From: Desulfuromonadales bacterium
Lineage (GTDB): Bacteria; Desulfobacterota; Desulfuromonadia; Desulfuromonadales; JAGXHI01
Reading direction: 5' to 3'
NCBI GenBank assembly: GCA_024636295.1
Contig: JAGXHI010000027.1
Span: 1-37,935, forward strand
DNA: 37,935 nucleotides
Position numbers and translations under genes: made by a program. Below, in pieces: positions 1 through 6,500 of this stretch. The notes beneath the pieces were generated by a model. The model was not told the DNA's origin and made no database searches. It was given only the letters and a program-made list of their open reading frames with translations. Numbering within the stretch: position 1 is the first letter of the stretch; each line of letters starts with the position of its first letter.

Positions 1-258
1 GGGGCGAAGCGAAAATTTGGAAGCTTGAGAACAGATTTTGGCTCGTTTGAGAGCTCATAGCTAGAGCTATGGGCCGAAAAGGAGCCGAAATATGGGCCAA
101 GCAGCCGGATTTGCAGCCGGCTCATGGATAGTCCGACAGCCTCCTAGTGAGCGAAACAAACGGGTGGTGAAATGATTTTCTGGTTTACTGGAGCCAAGTG
201 CATAATCAGAATTTTTTATTCCTGAAGGGGTCCCTCTCCGCAACTGCTCAGACAAGAG
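1..258. other. Non-coding left edge, possible IS terminus
   Basis: I see no convincing gene here. The first ~145 bases are rich in short repeats. These include an inverted repeat CATAGCT-AG-AGCTATG at 56-71, a direct repeat GCAGCCGG near 100-119 and two GGGCC(G/A) blocks. Read on the minus strand, the sequence from about 148 inwards begins GAGGCTGTCGGACTATCC, which resembles the terminal inverted repeats of some insertion sequences. That likeness is from memory, and no transposase or partner repeat lies inside the window. Bases ~150-258 are ordinary spacer downstream of the sirtuin gene. Confidence 0.35.
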
Positions 259-1026
259 TTATCCCGGTCCGATAATCTTCTCGACAAGGTTCGTCAAAAG
301 TTCTCCCGCCGATTCATTGAATCTCACCGCAGCCAGATCGTCGTAGGGGGTTTCGGTCCGGTTGATGAAAATGAGCTTCGCTCCGGCCTCGGCTGCCGCG
401 ACCGGTACGAGGGCGGCGGGTTGGACCGCGAGGGATGAGCCGATCATCAGCATCAGGTCGCAGTCCTGCGCCCACTGGAATGCCGTCGACATCGCTTCTT
501 CCGGCATGGATTGGCCGAAGGAAACCGTATCGGGCTTGATGATGCCGCCGCAGTCGATGCAGTCGGGCACGGCCTCATCCGCTTCGAGGCGGGTCTGGAT
601 CTCCTCGATTGACCACCGCTGGCCGCAGCTCAGGCAGCTGACGGTCCTGTTTGTTCCGTGCAATTCAATTACTTGATCGCTTCCTGCCGCCTGGTGCAGC
701 CCGTCCACATTCTGGGTAATGATGGCCCGAAGCTTCTTCATCTGCTGCAGCTGCGCAAGGGCCAGGTGCGCCTTGTTCGGTCGGGCCGCGAGCAGGCCGG
801 GTATCAGTTCGCGGCGCATCTGCCAGTATTCCGTTCTCGCCTTCTCGCTGGCAAGAAACTCCTGATAGGTGATGGTGCGGTAACGCTCCCATATTCCTCC
901 GGGGCTTCGAAAGTCGGCGAGCCCCGATTCGGTGGAGATGCCCGCGCCCGAAAAGGCGACCATGGTTTGCGCCTGACGGATCAGGTCGGCGGCTTCCTCG
1001 ATACGGGTATCCAGTTCCTTAGTCAT
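259..1026 (-). CDS. cobB: NAD-dependent protein deacylase, Sir2 family (sirtuin)
   Basis: This sirtuin removes acyl groups from protein lysines using NAD, releasing nicotinamide and O-acyl-ADP-ribose in the cytoplasm. Residue numbers here count from the upstream ATG at 1038. The NAD-binding motif GAGIS is at 31-35, TQNVDGLH at 108-115, the catalytic histidine is H127 in ELHG, and GSSLAVQP is at 200-207. A zinc ribbon is formed by C135/C138 and C160/C163. The ATG at 1026 (fifth codon) is preferred because AGGA lies five bases before it; the 1038 ATG has no clear ribosome site. That gives 255 residues, normal for the family. At the position of the YxxR pair that marks desuccinylase-type sirtuins such as SIRT5, this protein has W72xxR75, so the acyl preference is uncertain. 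It is transcribed divergently from the EVE-domain gene. Confidence 0.93.
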   Translation of the reverse strand: MTKELDTRIEEAADLIRQAQTMVAFSGAGISTESGLADFRSPGGIWERYRTITYQEFLASEKARTEYWQMRRELIPGLLAARPNKAHLALAQLQQMKKLRAIITQNVDGLHQAAGSDQVIELHGTNRTVSCLSCGQRWSIEEIQTRLEADEAVPDCIDCGGIIKPDTVSFGQSMPEEAMSTAFQWAQDCDLMLMIGSSLAVQPAALVPVAAAEAGAKLIFINRTETPYDDLAAVRFNESAGELLTNLVEKIIGPG

Positions 1027-1233
1027 CGTTTTCCTCATCGCCTTTGCCGGGCGGCAAAATGATTCGCTATGGATATATCTTTTTATCCATTATAAATGGA
1101 TGAATTTTAATGGCCAATCAAAAAAATGGAACAGGGGTGCAGATCATCATCGCAGCCGCGGAATTTTCGAGATAGTGGGGCAATGAGTCTCAGGAATGGT
1201 TTAATTTCAAAGTAGAATCGGAGGTGAACACCC

Positions 1234-1710
1234 ATGCCCATGCGAAAATACTGGCTGTTCAAATCGGAGCCGTCGACCTTCTCCCTGGAAGATCTGAAAA
1301 AGCGTCCCGGGTCCACGGAGCACTGGGACGGGGTGCGAAATTTTCAGGCACGCAACACCCTGCGGGACGAGGTGAAGGAAGGGGACCTTGTGCTGTTCTA
1401 CCACAGCAGTATTCCCGAGCCTGCCGTTGTGGGCATTGCCGAGGTCGTCAGGGGCGGATATCCCGACTGGACGGCCTGCGACCCTCGAAGCGAGCATTTT
1501 GATCCCCGCAGCACTGAGGCGAAGCCGATCTGGTACATGGTGGATGTCCGCTATGTCAAGTCATTCCCGCGTTCCGTAACTCTTGCCGAGTTGAAGACCA
1601 TTCCGGAACTGGCGGACATGGTGCTTCTCAGGAAGAGTCGACTTTCCATTCAGCCGGTCAGGGAAAAGCAGTGGCAATCGATTCTTCACCATGGAGAAGT
1701 GGACGCCTGA
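1234..1710 (+). CDS. EVE domain-containing protein
   Basis: This 158-residue protein consists of a single EVE domain, a PUA/YTH-like fold thought to bind modified nucleic-acid bases; a specific ligand is not established. It opens with the family signature YWLFKSEP (residues 6-13). WDGVRNFQARN follows at 32-42, then GDLVLFYHSS at 51-60, GIAEV, and a Y-x-VDVRYV segment near 102-109. Its length is typical of stand-alone bacterial EVE proteins, which are related to human THYN1. The ribosome site GGAGGTG at 1220-1226 is seven bases before the ATG at 1234; a second ATG at 1240 is possible. The gene is divergent from the sirtuin across about 200 bases, so the two may share a control region, but nothing in the sequence proves a joint function. 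Confidence 0.93.
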   Translation: MPMRKYWLFKSEPSTFSLEDLKKRPGSTEHWDGVRNFQARNTLRDEVKEGDLVLFYHSSIPEPAVVGIAEVVRGGYPDWTACDPRSEHFDPRSTEAKPIWYMVDVRYVKSFPRSVTLAELKTIPELADMVLLRKSRLSIQPVREKQWQSILHHGEVDA

Positions 1711-1816
1711 GCCGAGAGGCTCCATCACACAGGATGAGCATCGGGGCGCAAAGCACAACGGCACGGCACGCCCTCGCCGGCCAAATCGCAACAGCAGCGG
1801 TTCGACCGGATCCTGA

Positions 1817-2392
1817 TCACCGGACGCGGTTGCCGGTTGCGGATAATATGTTGCCTCCCGTGGCAACTCCCTTCTTGAAATCCTGAGCGGAGCCGTCTTC
1901 GGCCCTTCGCAATCGCGGCCGGCTCGAATGATCCAACACACCTCCGGACGACTCCACATCATTTCGGGTCAGGTGCATGAAAACCCCCAGACCGGCCAGC
2001 AGAAGACTCACTCCGCCGAGGATCGCGACAGGGTATGTCAAGTTTCCCGCAAGTTCGAGTTGACTGTACTTGATGATCATGATCAGGGATTCGAGTACAA
2101 GGGCGATACAGACGGTGCCGACGAAACGCATGATGGTTCGACGGACGATCGTGAAGGTGCAGTTTTCTTCCTGATAAATCGTGTATTCTGCACCGATGCC
2201 GATACCCAGTTCAAAGATCGCAAGAGAGATGATGCTGATATTGATGGACTGGACGAAAATGTTTATCAATTCCTTGCCGCTCAACAGGCCGGTGATGAAC
2301 TGGAAGATGGAAAAACAGATGAGAAAAAAGGAAGTAGCAATAAAGGTGACGGAGAACATCCGTCCCATCCAGGTTTTCATCAAAGTATTCAT
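1817..2392 (-). CDS. Four-helix inner-membrane protein, function unknown
   Basis: A 191-residue integral membrane protein that I do not recognise as a named family. Four hydrophobic segments are visible at about 13-37, 44-66, 88-108 and 119-141. A hydrophilic, basic C-terminal tail of ~50 residues follows and is probably cytoplasmic. Acidic residues sit within the membrane region (E61 after helix 2, E101 in helix 3). The frame is open much further upstream, to 2632, but the preceding 80 residues are low-complexity, proline-rich and not protein-like. The ATG at 2392 has AAGGAG ten bases upstream and starts just before the first helix, so I take it as the start. The architecture recalls small bacterial YqhA-like (UPF0114) membrane proteins, but that is only a guess. 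Confidence 0.7.
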   Translation of the reverse strand: MNTLMKTWMGRMFSVTFIATSFFLICFSIFQFITGLLSGKELINIFVQSINISIISLAIFELGIGIGAEYTIYQEENCTFTIVRRTIMRFVGTVCIALVLESLIMIIKYSQLELAGNLTYPVAILGGVSLLLAGLGVFMHLTRNDVESSGGVLDHSSRPRLRRAEDGSAQDFKKGVATGGNILSATGNRVR

Positions 2393-2712
2393 GAAAAATC
2401 GACTCCTTGGGGAGATTGGTAATCCGGCTGTTTCTCCGGGCTGAAAGGTGATTTGCACTGGCCGTGCCGGAAGCGGATTATTCTCCCCCCCGGGAGTGGG
2501 TTCTTCAATCGGAAGAAAAGGAAATTCGACCAAAAATCCGGAGCTTGTTCCCTTTTCCGGACATGTGGGAAATTTGAAGGGATAAGTCCCACGGGAAGAA
2601 ACGGTACCCCCCAGATGTGGCAACTGGAACACAGAAAAGAAGTTTTAAAACCAACGGAAGGGGGAGCAGCGAGTTCGGTGAAAAGAAGTCGGAACATTTC
2701 GGCGCTCACATG
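2393..2712. other. Intergenic stretch, no gene seen
   Basis: About 320 bases lie between the DoxX gene and the four-helix membrane protein. Open frames cross it on both strands, but none has a good ribosome site or protein-like composition. It includes the ribosome site of the downstream gene (AAGGAG complement near 2403-2408). I see no clear terminator. Confidence 0.5.
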
Positions 2713-3087
2713 TCAGCGCCGCCCGAAAAGCTTCCTGTCGAGAGAATACCGCCCGGGTCCCGCACTCATGAGCACCAGGGCGATGCAGAAGTAGATCGTT
2801 GCCAGTTCATATGCCGGCCCTCCGGCCGATACGAAGGGATCGCCGCGCACGAAGGCATGGAGCGAGAATGCGACGCTCATTGTAGCGGCGATGCCCAGGG
2901 AGGCAAGGGGTGTGAGAAGGCCGAGGACCCAGGCCAGGCCGCAGCCGAACTCGGAGATGGCCGCGAGCGCCTGTAAAATGGCCGGAGCGAATCCTTCCGG
3001 GCCCATCCAGCCCGACGGATTCTGTATTTTCGGCCAGCCGTGGATCATGAAGGCAAGACCGGCCACAATCCGGATCAGGGGAGGCAC
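2713..3087 (-). CDS. DoxX family membrane protein
   Basis: A 124-residue DoxX/DoxD-type membrane protein. The N-terminal helix with IRIVAGLAFMIHGWPKI (about 5-21) is typical of the family. Further hydrophobic segments lie at about 38-58, 62-80 and 90-107, and the end of the domain is GPGRYSLD near 109-116. Members are small four-helix inner-membrane proteins linked in various bacteria to quinone/thiosulfate redox or oxidative-stress complexes; which role applies here cannot be read from the sequence. It starts with GTG at 3087, whose first base is shared with the TAG stop of the upstream zinc-ribbon gene. The two are therefore almost certainly translationally coupled. Confidence 0.88.
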   Translation of the reverse strand: MPPLIRIVAGLAFMIHGWPKIQNPSGWMGPEGFAPAILQALAAISEFGCGLAWVLGLLTPLASLGIAATMSVAFSLHAFVRGDPFVSAGGPAYELATIYFCIALVLMSAGPGRYSLDRKLFGRR

Positions 3088-3521
3088 TAGCCACAGCGCA
3101 ACAGTTTCTTCCCATCCTCGAAGAGGACCTCGATCTTTTTCGGACCGGTCACTTGCTGCACGATGCCGAGGCCGAAAACGTGATGATCAAGGAGGTCTTT
3201 GACGTTGTAGCTTCTGTTCATTTCGTAAGGAATCGCTTTCTCACGATTCATGGTCGGGCTGATGGCGACCCATTCCTCACGCTCAGCGGCCGCCGGGTCC
3301 TTTCTGGACCTGCGAGCCGGAGCTTTTCTCTCTGGAGCTTTTGCGGCCGCCGGTCTGGCAGGCTTCTGCTCGCGGAAGTTATGCACTCCACCGCAGGTAT
3401 TGCACTCGACCCGGGCTGGGCGCTCGCCGACCATGGCGACAATGATATGATTGGTGATCACTCGACAGCGGGTGCATGGGGCCTCGATTGCATCACCCGC
3501 CGATAATGTCTTGCTTTTCAT
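3087..3521 (-). CDS. Zinc-ribbon protein with CarD/UvrD-tail-like C-terminus
   Basis: A 144-residue two-part protein. The N-terminus carries a four-cysteine zinc ribbon (C16-x2-C19 and C40-x2-C43). A basic Ala/Pro/Lys/Arg linker runs from about 52 to 78. The C-terminus (about 113-142) has the pattern HHVFGLGIVQQV...EVLFEDGKKLL. This resembles the small Tudor-like beta-barrel in CarD/TRCF RNA-polymerase-interacting domains and in the C-terminal tail of UvrD/PcrA helicases. A role in transcription or repair is therefore an inference; the protein is not one I can name. The ATG at 3521 has AAGGAG five bases upstream. It is followed directly by doxX. Confidence 0.78.
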   Translation of the reverse strand: MKSKTLSAGDAIEAPCTRCRVITNHIIVAMVGERPARVECNTCGGVHNFREQKPARPAAAKAPERKAPARRSRKDPAAAEREEWVAISPTMNREKAIPYEMNRSYNVKDLLDHHVFGLGIVQQVTGPKKIEVLFEDGKKLLRCG

Positions 3522-3677
3522 ATATTCTCCTTGTTGGCGCAGGTCAAATATTGCCGGTAAACTCTGCTGGAATCTCTTGGGGCAGACTTGACACGTTGAC
3601 GTCAGTTGAGTCCCTCTGAGGTCCAGCGGCAGAGTTATCTCTTGGCGCCGGACCGAGGGTGGTTTGGAAGGAGGCGT

Positions 3678-3706
3678 ACTATAACAGGTTCCGCCTGATT
3701 TGTTTA
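3678..3706 (-). promoter_or_regulatory. Candidate sigma70 promoter for the zinc-ribbon/DoxX genes
   Basis: On the minus strand TAAACA (complement of 3701-3706, four of six matches to TTGACA) is followed after 17 bases by TATAGT (complement of 3678-3683, five of six matches to TATAAT). Transcription would begin near 3671, giving a leader of about 150 bases before the ATG at 3521. This is pattern matching only. Confidence 0.35.
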
Positions 3707-3789
3707 CCGGGAATTTTCTTTTTTTCCACGATTTTTTACATGACTATGATTCTAAGGAGCCTTCCGGACATTCTCCCCGGGGATTTATC

Positions 3790-3819
3790 TTGACACCGTC
3801 TCACGAAAACTGCTAAGGT
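3790..3819 (+). promoter_or_regulatory. Candidate promoter for the RNA helicase
   Basis: A perfect TTGACA at 3790-3795 is followed 18 bases later by TAAGGT (3814-3819), a weak -10 that keeps the first, second and last consensus bases. Transcription would start near 3826, about 100 bases before the helicase ATG. The terminator-like hairpin at 3873-3900 would lie inside the leader. Confidence 0.35.
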
Positions 3820-3872
3820 TCGCAGTATTAACAGCTGTTCCAGGAAAAAAACGAAGCCAACACAGTCATCGT

Positions 3873-3900
3873 AGCCCCGGAATGCATTCGGGGCTTTTTT
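3873..3900 (+). terminator. Terminator-like hairpin in the helicase leader (possible attenuator)
   Basis: AGCCCCG (3873-3879) pairs with CGGGGCT (3889-3895) around a nine-base loop, and the T-run extends to 3900. This has the form of a rho-independent terminator, but it stands only 27 bases before the helicase start codon and downstream of the only good -35 element. Either it terminates an unrecognised short upstream transcript, or it attenuates helicase expression. Confidence 0.6.
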
Positions 3901-3926
3901 ACGTGGAACGCAGAAAGAAGGAACAT

Positions 3927-5225
3927 ATGAAGTTTCAAGATTTCAACCTGCATCCCCGTGTCGCCGCCGGCGTCGCGGCAGCAGGTTTCCAAATGCCGAC
4001 GCCGATTCAGGCGCAGGCGATCCCTCCGGTCATGCAAGGGGGCGATGTCATGGGGCTGGCGCAGACCGGCACCGGCAAGACGGCTGCCTTTGTCCTGCCG
4101 ATCCTGCACCGCCTGATGGAAGGGAAAAAAGGGCACGTGCGCGCCCTGGTTGTCGCCCCCACCCGCGAGCTGGCCGAGCAGATCCACGCCGCGGTCGAGA
4201 GCATGGGACAGCAGACCGGGGTGCGCAGCCTCACTGTTTATGGAGGGGTGGGAATCAACCCTCAGGTGCAGAAGCTGAAGCGCGGCGTCGAGATCGTCGT
4301 CGCTTGTCCCGGGCGCCTTCTGGATCATATCCAGCAGGGCAACATCGACCTCTCACAGGTGGAGGTGCTGGTCCTCGACGAGGCCGACCAGATGTTTGAT
4401 ATGGGTTTTTTCCCGGATATCAGGCGCATCCTTCAGCATCTCCCCAAACGGCGCCAGACCCTGCTCTTCTCGGCCACCATGCCGGTGGAAATCCGGAAGC
4501 TGGCTCATGAAGTGCTGCACGATCCGGTCACAGTGCAGGTCGATCTCGTCGCCCCGGCGGCCACCGTCAGCCATGCCATCTACCCCGTGGCCCAGCACCT
4601 TAAGACCCCTTTGCTTCTGGATCTTCTGCAAAAAACAGACACCGGGTCGGTCCTGATCTTCACCCGCACCAAGCATCGTGCCAAGCGCCTGGGGCTGCAG
4701 CTTGAAAAAGCCGGTCACAAGGTGGCCTCGCTGCAGGGCAACCTCTCCCAGAACCGTCGTCAGGCGGCCCTCGACGGCTTCCGTTCCGGACAATTTCAGG
4801 TCCTGGTGGCGACCGATATCGCCGCTCGCGGGATCGATGTCAGCCTGGTTTCCCACGTCATCAATTACGACATTCCGGATACCGTCGACGCCTATATTCA
4901 TCGCATCGGTCGTACCGGCCGTGCGACCCGCAGCGGTGATGCTTTCACCCTGGTAGGCGGTGAAGACAAGGCGATGGTGAGCTCCATTGAGCGGGCTCTC
5001 AAGGCTCCCCTGGAGAGACGTCGCATGGAGGATTTCGATTACGAAGCCCCCGCGCCCAAAAAAGACAACTCGCCCACCCGCCAGGTGCGGCCGGCGAAGT
5101 CGACCCGCAGACCAAACGGGACAACCCAGGGGCGTGAGATCTCGCAGGTCGACAGGACCAATGCCGCCGAACGTTCCCGCCGCTCCCGCAGCGGTGCGCG
5201 TTCCGATATCGGCGTCAGAGGATAG
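3927..5225 (+). CDS. rhlE: DEAD-box ATP-dependent RNA helicase (RhlE-like)
   Basis: This 432-residue helicase unwinds short RNA duplexes using ATP and probably acts in ribosome assembly or RNA decay. The Q motif region GFQMPTPIQ is at 20-28, Walker A AQTGTGKT at 45-52, PTRELAEQ at 78-85, GG at 106-107 and CPGR at 127-130 (usually TPGR). DEAD is at 151-154, SAT at 182-184, ATDIAARGID at 295-304 and HRIGRTGR at 325-332. A hydrophilic, arginine-rich tail from about 370 to 432 probably adds RNA affinity. The start at 3927 has AAGGA just upstream; an in-frame ATG at 3882 lies inside the hairpin and is rejected. The gene is followed after 104 bases by a prolyl isomerase. The symbol is a family-level assignment. 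Confidence 0.93.
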   Translation: MKFQDFNLHPRVAAGVAAAGFQMPTPIQAQAIPPVMQGGDVMGLAQTGTGKTAAFVLPILHRLMEGKKGHVRALVVAPTRELAEQIHAAVESMGQQTGVRSLTVYGGVGINPQVQKLKRGVEIVVACPGRLLDHIQQGNIDLSQVEVLVLDEADQMFDMGFFPDIRRILQHLPKRRQTLLFSATMPVEIRKLAHEVLHDPVTVQVDLVAPAATVSHAIYPVAQHLKTPLLLDLLQKTDTGSVLIFTRTKHRAKRLGLQLEKAGHKVASLQGNLSQNRRQAALDGFRSGQFQVLVATDIAARGIDVSLVSHVINYDIPDTVDAYIHRIGRTGRATRSGDAFTLVGGEDKAMVSSIERALKAPLERRRMEDFDYEAPAPKKDNSPTRQVRPAKSTRRPNGTTQGREISQVDRTNAAERSRRSRSGARSDIGVRG

Positions 5226-5329
5226 CCCGCGCAAAGCACGGGTACCCACGGAGTCCGGAATCCGGAACAGGACATTCCGGAAAAACCGACGGCTCTATAA
5301 CAACATCACACAAGAGAAGGGGATAGACA

Positions 5330-5797
5330 GTGGCACAGGCAAAAAAGGGCGACCGGGTCCAAATTGCATTCACCGGCAAACTCGAGGACGGCACTATTTT
5401 CGATTCCACAAACCCCGAGGGCGGGGAATGCGGCTGCGACGACTGCGACTGCGAAGAAGGACCCATGGAACTGGTCATCGGTGAGGGGGAGTTTTTCGCG
5501 GGGATCGAGGATGCGCTGGTCGGCATGGCCGCCGGCGAGAAAAAGACGGTGGTGATTCCCGCCGGGGAGGCCTTCGGTGAGTACGACGAGGAGATAGTTT
5601 TCACCATCGATCGCGATCAGCTTCCCGCCGATATCAGTCCTGAAGTCGGTCAGGAACTGGAGCTCACCGACGAGGAGGATCAGGTTTTCGTGATGACGGT
5701 GGCCGAGGTGAACGACCATGGAGTCGTTCTCGATGCCAATCATCCCCTGGCCGGCGAAAACCTCATCTTCGAGCTGGAGCTGGTGGCGATTCAATAG
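5330..5797 (+). CDS. slyD: FKBP-type peptidyl-prolyl isomerase, SlyD-like
   Basis: A 155-residue cytoplasmic prolyl cis-trans isomerase and chaperone. The split FKBP domain is seen as VQIAFTGKLEDGTIFDST (about 10-27), then GEGEFFAGIEDALVGMAAGEKK (51-72) and a C-terminal strand ENLIFELELVAI. An insert-in-flap domain lies at about 85-130, with LDANHPLAG at 134-142, as in SlyD. Unlike classic SlyD it lacks a histidine-rich tail. Instead a cysteine-rich loop with C34, C36, C39 and C41 sits between the first strands and could bind metal. Translation starts at GTG (5330) with GAAGGGGA about seven bases upstream. A strong terminator follows at 5826. The symbol is a best match to the family, not proven orthology. 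Confidence 0.9.
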   Translation: MAQAKKGDRVQIAFTGKLEDGTIFDSTNPEGGECGCDDCDCEEGPMELVIGEGEFFAGIEDALVGMAAGEKKTVVIPAGEAFGEYDEEIVFTIDRDQLPADISPEVGQELELTDEEDQVFVMTVAEVNDHGVVLDANHPLAGENLIFELELVAIQ

Positions 5798-5825
5798 GTT
5801 CCGCTGCTTTTATCCGGAATGAATG

Positions 5826-5850
5826 GGGCGGTCGGTTGACCGCCCTTTTT
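5826..5850 (+). terminator. Rho-independent terminator after slyD
   Basis: A perfect eight-base-pair stem GGGCGGTC/GACCGCCC (5826-5833 with 5838-5845) with a GGTT loop is followed by five T. It lies 28 bases after the stop codon and ends the plus-strand slyD transcript. Confidence 0.9.
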
Positions 5851-6071
5851 CATGGTGCGCCTTTCCCCGAAATTCCAGTTATCCTGCCTTTCGAATTACA
5901 AGATGGCGCTGTGGTTCCTTGCCTGCGCTCTCCGCCAGCAGTCCACGGCCGGCGAGGTACCTGCATCCGTCGTGCGCTGCCGATTCCGGGATGGGCATCA
6001 GAGAAAATTCTACCCCAGCCCGCTGTCACGGCAAATAAACATTGCCCCCGAAGCGAAAATCGGAGGACATA
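5851..6071. other. Intergenic stretch, no gene seen
   Basis: About 220 bases lie between the slyD terminator and the micro-ORF at 6072. Overlapping open frames exist but lack ribosome sites and have no protein-like pattern. The promoter for the small genes downstream should lie here, but I could not pick one out. Confidence 0.4.
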
Positions 6072-6176
6072 ATGGAGAGAAGCGAACGGGTGGTGGAAGG
6101 CTTCGGGACTATTGTTTTTTGCCCAACATTGAAGTCAAGTGCACGACCAAGATGGAAAAAAGGAGGTAGTCCATGA
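6072..6176 (+). CDS. Putative 34-residue micro-ORF coupled to the next gene
   Basis: A short open frame starts at ATG 6072 with GGAGG (6062-6066) five bases upstream. It encodes 34 residues beginning MERSERVVEGFGTIVF and ending in a basic KSSARPRWKKGGSP tail. Its TGA stop (6174-6176) overlaps the ATG of the following small membrane protein (6173-6175) in an ATGA arrangement, and the second gene's ribosome site lies inside it. These features argue for real translation, either as a leader peptide controlling the next gene or as a small protein itself. I recognise no homologue, and at this size chance cannot be excluded. Confidence 0.45.
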   Translation: MERSERVVEGFGTIVFCPTLKSSARPRWKKGGSP

Positions 6177-6391
6177 GAACGACGACAGTGGAGATGCCGA
6201 TTGTTGCCGCGGTGGCGGCAACCCGGGTGATGCTCGGTGCGGGTGTGGCATTGCTTCTGGGGGATCGGCTGGATCGGGAGAGGAAGAAAGCCCTCGGGTG
6301 GATCCTCCTGGGAGGCGGCGCCCTGACGACCTTTCCTCTGGCATGGAGGGTGATCAGGGGGTGCCGGGAGACCGAAAAGAAAACCTTTTAA
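6173..6391 (+). CDS. Small two-helix membrane protein, unknown
   Basis: A 72-residue hypothetical protein with two hydrophobic segments (about 9-30 and 41-61). They are separated by a charged turn DRLDRERKK at 31-39, suggesting a helical hairpin in the inner membrane with the turn and basic C-terminus in the cytoplasm. The ribosome site is near perfect (AGGAGGT at 6161-6167, five bases before the ATG), which makes translation likely. Similar short proteins with TRV-x-LGAG and DRL patterns occur in other Proteobacteria, from memory, without known function. It overlaps the micro-ORF at 6072-6176. Confidence 0.75.
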   Translation: MRTTTVEMPIVAAVAATRVMLGAGVALLLGDRLDRERKKALGWILLGGGALTTFPLAWRVIRGCRETEKKTF

Positions 6392-6500
6392 CCTAGCGGA
6401 TTCGTCTTGCAGGCTATCTCGGAGAGCATTCCCGTCAGACTCTCCATGACGTGGGTTTCCACAGCGTGCCGCAGATTATCCACTTTGGATTCCTTCTCCC

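Noticed and set aside
2389..2709. 106-residue minus-strand frame upstream of the four-helix membrane protein
   Set aside because: Low-complexity composition and no ribosome site; probably spacer.
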